A program made the position numbers and the translations under genes. The notes under the pieces were generated by a model that was not told where the DNA came from, made no database searches, and saw only the letters and a list, made by a program, of their open reading frames with translations. A stretch of 64,000 nucleotides of DNA, from contig WFMF01000062.1 of the NCBI GenBank assembly GCA_011033025.1, positions 434,001 to 498,000 on the forward strand, written 5' to 3'. Positions 25,232 through 35,200 of the stretch are shown in pieces (within the stretch, counting starts at the first letter, position 1; every line of letters starts with the position of its first letter). Source of the DNA: Beroe forskalii. Taxonomy: Eukaryota > Ctenophora > Nuda > Beroida > Beroidae.

Positions 25232-26003
25232 CAGGAAAAGTGAGAAGGAAGTAAGTAGTCCCTCCTTAGCCAGTTCACCGTGTCCCCCGTAGTCTTCTTC
25301 ATCCACCTCATGATAAGACGCATAGTACAGGAATATCAAACCCAGGTTTATTATAATGTATCTGGGGGAGTTACACTTTAGGATTGTAGGGATTCAATAA
25401 TCATCAAAATCAGTCAACAGACAAGTAACTTTTAGGAGTGAAACCTTTTGAGTGAAAACGTTCACGAGTCACTTTTCGCGTCAAAAATAATGTGGATTAA
25501 CACAAAAACATGGCATTGATAACTACATTAAAGTAATACTTACACCACAATACCAAGGATTCCCTTGAACTTTATCACACCCCAAAGAATGCCAAACACT
25601 ACTGCAATTATCTGCCTGATCCAGTATACTGAGTCTAAGAACTCATCCTGAAATGAAACGATGTGAAACTTTCTAGATAAATTCATCTTGTAAACGACGT
25701 TATAACACACCTGTCACCTAATACATGCAAGACTCTAAAAGAATGTTATGGTGTATGCAGAGCACTGAACAAGCAAAATTGATTGAAAATGAAAAGCTTC
25801 TGTGGGTTACCCACCAAATAACGACTGCTATGAATTTCAGTCAGCATTTACACCTGATTCATATTGAATCATAAAGTAGTCAGTAGACAGTATAGATGTA
25901 AGTTCGAATATTTAATCAATACAATTTGATTACAAACCTTATCCCATTCTGTATCCTTCTTAAAAGCCATTCTCAATACTTGAAGTGGCGATGTTTCTGT
26001 CAT
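25232..26003 (-). CDS. RAB5IF: RAB5IF (C20orf24) homologue, three of four exons
   Basis: Small ER membrane protein. In vertebrates it is reported as a Rab5-interacting factor and as a partner of TMCO1 in multipass-protein and complex assembly. Exon 1 (26,003-25,938) starts MTETSPLQVLRMAFKK and ends EWDK. Exon 2 (25,647-25,544) encodes DEFLDSVYWIRQIIAVVFGI then LWGV. Exon 3 (25,361-25,232) encodes a hydrophobic stretch LGLIFLYYASY, then HEVDEEDYGGHGELAKEG and SFSLFL. The family signature is (D/E)EFLDxxYWxRQIIAVV ... DEEEYGGxxELxKEG. Junctions keep phase with GT-AG sites (exon 2 ends in phase 2 at GTAAGT). The expected last exon (human VIWIIFYTAIHYD) was not found. It should lie below 25,232, beyond the foldback element. 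Reading through the donor would add about ten residues and stop. Confidence 0.9.
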
Positions 26004-26130
26004 GATGAGGGCTCAAGGAAGTAGTAATGATGTTAAGCATTGAAAACAAAAATTGGTTACGAAACGGAATTCGGTCGGGAAAAGTATTTTGATTCATAAG
26101 TTTACTCCCCATAGCCAGAATAAATATTTT

Positions 26131-27002
26131 TCACCATCCATGACATGATGTTTCAGTTAGCGCTTAGAGGCATCATTGTCTGATGCACAGGAAGTATTAA
26201 TGAAATTTCTATCAAGAGAGCCTTCATCGGAAGGCAAATAACACATGGCTAACATGCAGACTCTACTAGCTCACTCTCAAGGGGACAGAAACTTAAAACT
26301 AGGAAACGACCGGTCAACCGAACCGAAACACTGGTTAACCGGGCGTTTTTAGCCAACCGAAACCATTACCGGATTTATTGAGAAATGGTATCTGGTCGTT
26401 TGCTACTAACAACATGGCCAGGGAAACAATGGAGTTGAGTAGCTGGCCAGTGGAAGTATAAATGTATCTACAGGATGCTACTAATTACTTAATTCTAAAA
26501 ACAACGCAAATCATATGTTTGAATTGTGTAAAACAAAACTTTCATTACAATCAACATAATGTTCAACATATCGTAACACATTTAACTCGAGGCCGCGTTC
26601 AAACGAAACTCCGGGCTATTAATTTACTGTATGTGAATATGATTATATCTTCTGGTATAAAATTACGAAAGAGAAGAATAAATCTCTTGGTGAGGGCTTT
26701 CATTTTCATCAAAAACTTCAAATTGTCTGATCTGTCCAAAACCAACAATTCTACACTTTTATAAACTTTAAAACAGCTTATGATTTCTAACATAATTACT
26801 TGCATCATGTACCGTCGTAAACTTTAGCCAGATGGCTATGGGATATTGTTGCTATTATTTCTTTTAAAATTTCAATACTGAAAGTGTAGTTGAATTGAAC
26901 TTTATAGGTAGAAAATAAAATATTATCAAGCGAGAGTTCAATCAATGAGTATCTTAAGGTAGGCCACAATCATGGATTTAAATCATAAATCTGCCATTAC
27001 AA
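26131..27002 (+). repeat. ~0.87-kb interspersed repeat, copy 1
   Basis: It runs from TTCACCATCCATGACATGATG to TGCCATTACAATCA and aligns in direct orientation with 28,916-28,945 plus 30,314-31,143. Contained words are GGAAACGACCGGT with its inverse ACCGGTCGTTTGC, and TAACTCGAGGCCGCGTTC. The 100-residue frame at 26,462-26,764 is not conserved as an open frame in copy 2, so it is not called. No terminal inverted repeats were seen. Confidence 0.8.
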
Positions 27003-27126
27003 TCAAAAAACCCCAAAAAACCCCCATTTCGACCTTTTATTTTTTTGTTGGCCGTTTGTTTTTCTGTCTCTTTAGTCTGTAGAGAATTTTCCCACAATTT
27101 TCGTTTGTGACATCACATTTTCCCCC

Positions 27127-27412
27127 AGACAGGGAGGGGGAAAAAAAGGGAAAAAAGGGAAGGGGAAGAAAAAAGAATGAGGAATGGGAAAAAAAAAAGG
27201 GGAAAAAAAAAAGGGAAAAAGAATGGGAGGAGGAAAGAAGGGAAGGGAGAAAAAAGGGGAAGGGAGGAAGGGAAGGGAAGGGAGGAAAGAGGGAAGGGAG
27301 GAAGGGGAAGGGAGGAAGGGGAAGGGAGGAAAGGGAAGGGAGGATAGGGAAGGGAGGAAAGGAAAGGGAGGAAAGGAAAGGGAGGAAAGGAAAGGGAGGA
27401 AGGATGGAAGGC
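27127..27412 (+). repeat. Purine-only tract (G/A microsatellite)
   Basis: About 285 bases are almost exclusively G and A, built from GGGAAGGGAGGAAAG-type units with runs of AAAA early on. The Lys/Gly/Glu and Pro/Ser/Phe frames across it are composition artefacts. Such mirror-like purine runs can form triplex DNA. Confidence 0.95.
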
Positions 27413-28915
27413 GTTAAGAGAAATCGACATAATTTCGCCAGAAAATATCATGAAATACAAATTGCAAGTTCTCATGTTTGAATTAAAAAAGGGTTCTCTG
27501 AAGACTTTGATGACGTAAACGTGTCAAAACTCATTGAAAAAGTACCAAAACGTGACGATTCATGATTTTCATTTGATTTCTTAGATTGTAATCATTTTCG
27601 ATAAATTTCATTTGTTGTCGATTTTTCTCAATTCATTTGTTCGAATTTTGGAAGATTCTACCCGCAAGTTTTGCGCATGAATGCGCCAGCTACGTTTCGT
27701 TGGTGATGTGGCTATCGCAGCTGCGCTAGTTATCCGCTAGTCGCGCTAGCTACGCGATAGTTGCGCTAGCTATCCACTAGTCGCGCTAGTTATAGAAATC
27801 AGATTCTTTGATATGCGGAGCGCTAGCTATGCCGCTAGCTGCGCTAGGCATCCGCAATATTTTCTAGCTCTGCGCTTCTATCCGATAGTCATCCCGCTGG
27901 ATTTGGAAAAATTAAAATCGGGCAATGCGGAGCCGTGGGTGGTACACTTTCGATCAAGCATCCAACTGCTCCTTTATAATATCACTCGCGTCAGAGTAGC
28001 TTGGTGTAGTGGCATCCTTTGCATTGTGGGTTGCAGCTAGCTATTACAGCGTTGTAAATATTTGAGTTCTATGCTCTGCTCTGTTCATTCTGATGTTGAA
28101 ATTAATTCTCAAAATTTAACAATTTAAAATGAAATCAAAGCTTTATCAATTTTCACGGAATCCAATCAAATAATTGATTGATTTCAATCACATACTCATT
28201 TGGCTTTCTTTTAAGTAGCGGGCAATTCGGGCAATTTACAATGGGCAGTATTAGTGCAATCAGTTATGAATGATCTAAAGAATTGACGAGAGGAAAGAAA
28301 GACATGAGAGTTTGTCTCGTCTCGGTCCAATATTGATAATAATGATATCTGAATCTTTTATCTTACTCTTGTTCAGTAAATTATATTGCATAGTATCTCA
28401 ATCTTGACGGGGTAAAACGATGAAGAACATTGCATCAGTTTGATATCTGCAACGCAACACATAAGAAAACGTAACGCGTAAGGAAAACGGTGATCGTAGT
28501 TATGAAACTCTGAACGGCGCGCAACTAAACGAATCTTCAAAGAGTTCTACGAAATGGCGGGAACGCGCGCGCGCGAACATTTGGCACGTGGAACGAAATC
28601 GCCCACGTGATATTTTTATCTGCGCACGTCAATTTAAACTTTTAGGAGAGGGAAATATATAGCACCCGCATAACAACGAAGATTTATAAAATTGATTCAA
28701 TGATGTTAGTATTGCGATGTGACACTAATTGATAGAATGATTTGGATGGTCACTTTTATGCTTTATCGTCAACTCATCATGTCAGTAAATAAGTCGGACA
28801 ACGATTGTCGATCAAATGACGGCGTGTTTTAATACCAGCTCCAGGGAACAGGAAATTAAGCGCCTGCACACGGGAACAACGGGCACAAGAAATAAGCCTG
28901 CAGGCGCATTTCTTG
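27413..28915. other. Gene-free spacer between the two 0.87-kb repeats
   Basis: Apart from the GCGCTAGC cluster, this holds AT-rich sequence and a CpG-rich patch at 28,510-28,630 (GAACGCGCGCGCGCG). No exon with family similarity was recognised. Confidence 0.4.
27690..27850. repeat. GCGCTAGC-rich imperfect repeat
   Basis: Words GCGCTAGCTATCC, CGCTAGTCGCGCTAG and GCGCTAGTTAT repeat about eight times with many short palindromes (GCTAGC). No gene is seen. Confidence 0.6.
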
Positions 28916-31143
28916 TTCACCATCTATGACATGATGTTTCAGTTAGGGATCGTTCACATATTACGTAATCAATTTTTGGGCATTTTTTACCCCCCTCCCC
29001 CCTCCGTAATCAAACGTATTCATGGCCAAACCCCCCTCTTTTTCGGAAAATATTACGTAATCATGGCCCAACCCCCCCTCCTTCAGTTTTTTGACGTCAC
29101 CAAAAAACTATATTAGCTGACAAAAAATTAGAAATAGAACAGTATCGTGTGTTTCAATTCAATCATCAACATCATCGACCTGAAGATGACATTCAAAGCT
29201 TTTTTTAGTTTTTCCTACAGAAATCTCGCCTACGACAACTCCTCTGACAATAAGATGGACACCTCCTCCTCTTTCTCTCCTCCAACAAATCCTCATCTGC
29301 TCATCATCCTCCTTTACCTCCAACAGATCATCATCCTCCTCCTCTACACCTGAGGCCCCCAGTTCCACTTAAGAGCCAGAAATCAATGTCTTGGTCCCAC
29401 CTCGACCTCCTTCAAAACCGATGGAACCAAAGTTCAGTATCCATGTCCTGCTCATCTGCCACCAAAGCCGACAGAACCCAAGATCCAGATCAGCCCTAGC
29501 CCCTAAGTGCCAGATCAGAGTCTGGCAACTTCACAGACAACTGCAGCTTCCTACACCTTTAATTGATTGGTTATATTTTTTTAAATTATTTAAGATTTAG
29601 TAGACCTTTAGAAACTTTATTCAAATTCATTCATGTATATTTCGTCCAAACAGAAGTGTTAGTGCTTCTCTGGACTAGTTATGTTTAATTCCTGTTTAAT
29701 TCCTGTTTAATTCCTGTTTAATTCCACCTTCATCAAAAAGATTGATTCCTGGATAATGGAGCTGCAGATGTACTCCAAGACCGGCTCTGGCATCAACTCT
29801 AGAGCTCTAGGGAAAGAAAGGCCTCCGAACCTCTGATCAAGCACAGAGCAGCAAACCTTATATACAAAGAGGCACTGAAGTGGTTTGGAAGAGTTCAACG
29901 AATGGAGTACATCCCTCCTATATGGGCAGCACTAAAGGAACTATACATTCTGAACCATATTGAGTTAGAGTAGATCATGTTTTAATCATAATTATGAAAT
30001 TTTGACAATTTTTTCTGCAAATGGTTAATTTTTGGTAATAAAAATTCGGAAATCCTTTAAATTTTCATAAAAAATCTTGAAATTTTCATGAAATTCTTGA
30101 AATTTTCATGAAAATTCTTTAAATTTCTATAAAAATTCTTGAAATTTTCATGAAAATGCGTGGAATTTTCATAAAAATCCTTGAAATTTTCATGAAAATT
30201 TAGATATTTTGATTACGTAATCATTGGCCAAACCCCCCTCCCCCCCTCGTAATCAAACGTAATCATTTGGAAACCCCCCCCCTCGGCTGATTACGTAATA
30301 TGTGAACGATCCCTTAGCGCTTAGAGGCATCATTGTCTGATGCACAGGAAGTATTAATGAAATTGCTATTGCAAGGGCATACATCGGAAGGCTGACAACA
30401 CATGGCTAACATGCAGGCTCTACAAGCTCACTCTCAAGCAAGGGGACAGGAAGTTAAAACTAGGAAACGACCGGTTAACCGGGCGTTTTTAGCCAACCGA
30501 AACCATCACCGGATTCATTGAGGAATGGTCACCGGTCGTTTGCTACTCACAACATGACCAGGGAAACAGAGGAGTTGAGTAGCTGACCAGTGGGCGTATA
30601 GATATATCTACAGAATGCTACTAATTACTTAATTCTAAAAACAACGCAAATCATATGTTTAAATTGTGTAAAACAAAACTTTCATTACAATCAACATAAT
30701 GTTCAACATATCGAAACACATTTTAACTCGAGGCCGCGTTCCAACGAAACTCCGGGCTATTAATTTACTGTATGTGAATATGATTATATCTTCTGGTATA
30801 AAATTACGAGAGAGAATTCAATAATTCTCTTGGCGAGGGCTTTCATTTTCATCAAAAACTTCAAATTGTCTGATCTGTCCGAAAACAACAATTCTACACT
30901 ATTATAAACTTTACAACAGCTCGTGATTTCTAACATAAACTTGCATCATGTACCGTCGTAAACTTTAGCAAGATGGCTATGAGATATTGTTGTTATTATT
31001 TCTTTTAAAATTTCAATAGAAAGTGTAGTTGAATTGAACTTTATAGAAAATGAAATATTATCAAGCGAGAATTCAATCAATGAGTATCTTAAGGTAGGCC
31101 ACAATCATGGATTTAATAAATCAAAAATCTGCCATTACAATCA
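28916..31143 (+). repeat. ~0.87-kb interspersed repeat, copy 2 (interrupted)
   Basis: It aligns with 26,131-27,002. The copy is split after CATGATGTTTCAGTTA by the element at 28,946-30,313 and resumes with GCGCTTAGAGGCATCATTGT. The uninterrupted order in copy 1 proves the insertion. Confidence 0.8.
28946..30313. mobile_element. PIF/Harbinger-like nonautonomous element (1,368 bp)
   Basis: The ends GGGATCGTTCACATATTACG and CGTAATATGTGAACGATCCC are perfect inverse complements. They are flanked by TTA duplications at 28,943-28,945 and 30,314-30,316, and the pre-insertion site is preserved at 26,161. Subterminal CCCCCCTCC runs and TAATCAAACGTAATCA words occur at both sides. A 3-bp TWA duplication and GGG start are typical of PIF/Harbinger. 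No DDE transposase or Myb-like frame was recognised inside. Rows 30,055-30,200 carry a short AAATTTTCATGAAAATTCTTG repeat. Confidence 0.8.
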
Positions 31144-32240
31144 ATAGATAAGGTTGCTTCCAGACATCACAATCTTAAACATTATTAGAAAATTAGAATA
31201 CAGTTTACAGAAGCTCAAATAATACGATCAGAGAATTTTAGACTCAAATCAACTGCATGTTAAAATGTTATGTAACAACATGTAATTAATGAATTATTTA
31301 ACCACCACACCACGATTTCAACCACGATTAGAAGTACAAAACCTTCCTGAAAACATTGCCAGGCCTAAGTGTTAATACTTTGATAATACATGCATCTCGT
31401 GTTATAATGGAATAAAATAAGTCATTCAACGCCTTGTGTTAAAACAGCGAAACTAAACCGTTCACATGAATTGTATGCCAGCGAATAACTGCGGCTGTCC
31501 TACGGCAATCTGCGAATATCGCCGCAAGAATGTAAGATTACCGCAGCGGCTAATCGTGACAATTGACATTATTCGTCACGTTACGCGTCACGTCATTTGT
31601 CACTTGTTGCAACTAATCGTGACGTGACGCATCATGTCACTATTAGCTGAGGTCTACGATTACCGTAGTAATTCGCTCGCATGACCACATGAATATCACA
31701 ATCGCTCATTGTGTAACATAGACATAGTTGACATCATTAATTATACAGTACAGACTGCACTGTATACTTTCAGATTAAGCCTTTACAGTACAACTATGAG
31801 CCTGTTTGTGTACAGCAACTCGTAACAGTGACTCGCTTGTATTTAAACTATGCAATAATATACACACGTACAATGTATACGGTATACATTATCCAGTGTC
31901 CATACTCCATCATCATGATACCATCTCTATTTGATCATTGAGTGTATTATTGATTGTGGGAAAAGGACCAATGATAAAACTTATTCAACATTGAATTAAC
32001 GAATGTCCAATGTTCTTACACAACGTTGTTATACCACGATCTCGAGATCACCATGTTATTGTACAGAATATAAATTTGTGACCTAGAACTATGATTTGGA
32101 AGTTACATATAAAATTTACATTTCATATTATCATCATGACACAGTTTAATACATATCCATTACATAGTTTCGACGACAGAAGATTAGTTCGTGATTGAGT
32201 CTATATAAAACAAGTGCGCGTATCGTGAGTTCCCCCGTTC
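31144..32240. other. Region downstream of the GGA gene
   Basis: AT-rich sequence. A short patch at 31,555-31,650 has the CGTCACGTTACGCGTCACG and AACTAATCGTGACGTGACG words of the palindromic family at 16.4-17.6 kb. It probably includes the GGA 3' UTR. No other gene is seen. Confidence 0.45.
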
Positions 32241-35200
32241 CTACTTCAACTTGATCACCCCATCAGCAGTCTCAGCGTCGTATTTCAGAGAGAAGTTGAG
32301 TGATGCAACATTGCCCATAGTCAGCAGAACCTGAACAATGATTGGTAATGGGTCAACTTAATGATTGGTAATATCAACTTTATGATTGGCGATATTACCT
32401 TTGCAAATAAGAAAACAAGCTGAAAGCTATTACAGTTATCTAAGTATCAATGAGTTTGCATATTATCATGAGTTCGCATATTGACCCAAAGCAGCCACGA
32501 TCACCACAGCAGATCACACATTCTGCCGATACATGCAGAGCGTAATTAATTGCATTTTTCAAGTTCTATGGAAAGAGAAGGTTTAATTTTATTAGTTCAT
32601 CATAATGTGCCAGTATCATGATTAACAGTGTAAAAATATCATTGAGTCTCTCTGTTAAACTTTTACGCTACTTTTATAACAGGGTGTTGAAATGTTGATT
32701 AAGTCACTGAAATTAAGTCAGTCGTAAATTAGTGAATTAACTCATGATCTCAATAAAAAGTAACAGACAAGTTTAAAGTACATGGTTTAAGATACCGGCC
32801 GTGGTTATTAAATGTTGAGGAGAAAAACGATAAGTGGAAATAATGTTTTTTTATATAAGACCCACAGTACAGAAATGCTGTACTCTGCCGATAGTATACC
32901 TGTTGTATGGGGGAAGAGGGGCAGATGGGAGAGAAATGTTACCTGTTGTATGGGGAAGAGGGGCAGATGGGAGAGAAATGTTACCTGTTGTTTGGGGGAA
33001 GAGGGGCAGATGGGAGAGAAATGTTACCTGTTGTATGGGGGAAGAGGGGCAGATGGGAGAGAAATGTTACCTGTTGTTTGGGGGAAGAGGGGCAGATGGG
33101 AGAGAAATGTTACCTGTTGTTTGGGGGAAGAGGGGCAGATGGGAGAGAAATGTTACCTGTTGTATGGGGGAAGAGGGGCAGATGGGAGAGTAATGTAACC
33201 TGTTGTATGGGGGAAGAGGGGCAGATGGGAGAGAAATGTAACCTGTTGTATGGGGGAAGAGGGGCAGATGGAGAGAAATGTTACCTGTTGTATGGGGGAA
33301 GAGGGGCAGATGGGAGAGAAATGTTACCTGTTGTATGGGGGAAGAGGGGCAGATGGGAGAGAAGGGAGACAGACTCTTGCAGGAAGCGTTTGCTAACTTG
33401 AACTTGCCGTCCCCAACACTGGAGATGGTGAGCGAGACGTCCTGGGAGACGTGGAGGTTTTATACATGAGGCAATCCAATTAAAGTGCTTTAAAATTAGA
33501 ATCTTTAGGTAATCAGCAACTCTTGTGGGGCATTATTGACTCCTGAGTTTTTTATGTAAATTTCAGTATTTTATAAGAATGAGTGGAGAGATGAGAACTG
33601 CAAAATAAAGAAATCACTACACAAGTTAGTAACACGAGTTCATGTCTCTCACGTCAAAGCGAGCAGTAGATGAGTTGGAGATAGTGAGGAGCCAGACAGC
33701 TACTTCCGGCTCGGGCTTGTTCTCCGTGTGGTACAAGTTCACCCTGACCCCCTCACTGCTGTCAAACACCAGGACGGGGGGTAGAGTGGAGGGGCGGATC
33801 AGGGTCAGGGGCACGTCCACGTCTTGGAGGATGTCTCGGGGAGGGGGTTCAGGGGCTCGGTGCAGCGAGGGGGAGGACACGGGGGTCGTGGAGATGGGCG
33901 TGGTAGAGCGGGGAGATGTAGAGACACCCTTAGTTCTGGGGAGAGTGGGGTTAGAGCGGGGAGATGTAGAAACACCCGAAAGGAGAGCGGGGTCAGAGTA
34001 GGAAGATGTAGACTGTAGAGACAACCTTAGTACTGCTATGGGAGAGAGGCCCATATCCAAAAAGCTGCGAACCTGCAAACCTGGTTCGGAGGAAATTTTG
34101 AGACGGAGGAAATTTTTGGGGAAAACGGAGGAAATTCTCGGCGGAAAATTTTATTTTCTGTGCTCTTTTTTACCCGAATTGCATTCGAATGAATCAATAA
34201 ATGAAATTTCAAATCATTCCTGTACTAACTAACAGTTTTCAGTGATAAGAATTAGGATGTATAAACCGTATCAGAAAGATATTCAATATGTGGAATGTGC
34301 AAAAACGTGCCTGCGTGCACACAATCTGAGTCGGCATTTTCAGAGGCATCATCCCTCCATGTGAGCACCTTCTCAGGGAGAACAAATTAAATTGATTCAG
34401 ATGCGAAAAACCTTGAAAATTTTTGCCTTTGACAGGCTATTGACAGGCTATTGTCAGGAATAATTTCAGAAACAGTTTCAGATGTAAGACTTTCAAATTT
34501 TTGCCTGTGACGGGATATTGTACTTGTAATCAATCCAATTATAACTAACATTAAGTTTACCAAACTCATAATTCATATTCAATAAAACGAAATTTTTGTA
34601 AAACCTTAAATATATTAGAGAATGTCACTTGAATAGACTTAGAGGTAAAAAGGTTCAAATTGCGGCTTCGCTAGAATCAAATTCCTGAATTGATCCAGTC
34701 TCAGAGGTAAAACAGGTTCCAGAATTTTTTCGCCTGCGGCGCGCTATTGTGAATTGTGATCAAATTATGTTGCTGAATTGATCCTATAAGTCTCAGAGGT
34801 AAAACAGGTTCCAAATTTTCGCCTGCGGCGGGCTGTTGTGATCAAATAATGTAACTGAATATTGATCCTAGACAGTCTCAGAGGTATAAAACCTTCCAAA
34901 TTTTCGCCTGTGGTGGGCTGTTGTTATCAATTTATGCTATTAAATTGGCCAAAGACACAGTGTTAGTCTTAGACATGTAAAACTTTCGAAAATTTTGCCT
35001 GGACAGTGTCAGTAGGATTCGAAATCAAAAGTCTACATGGAATTTACTGACTGTTCGTGATATTGCAAGTTTATCAAAATAATTATTTTGCTTAATAACA
35101 ATCATTGAAGAAGCCAATTTTGAGGCACGTTTGCTTCGCTGGCAAAATGGAATCAATTTCAAAAGCAAAGCAAGTAGACAGCGAAATAGGCAAAAGTTTT

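Noticed and set aside
27107-27481. Lys/Gly/Glu-rich basic protein
   Set aside because: Translation of a purine-only microsatellite. The opposite strand gives an equally long Pro/Ser/Phe frame.
32812-33469. Gly/Arg-rich + strand frames of 119-164 residues
   Set aside because: They arise from the 43-bp minisatellite read against the GGA gene. The frames shift between units and overlap a real minus-strand exon.
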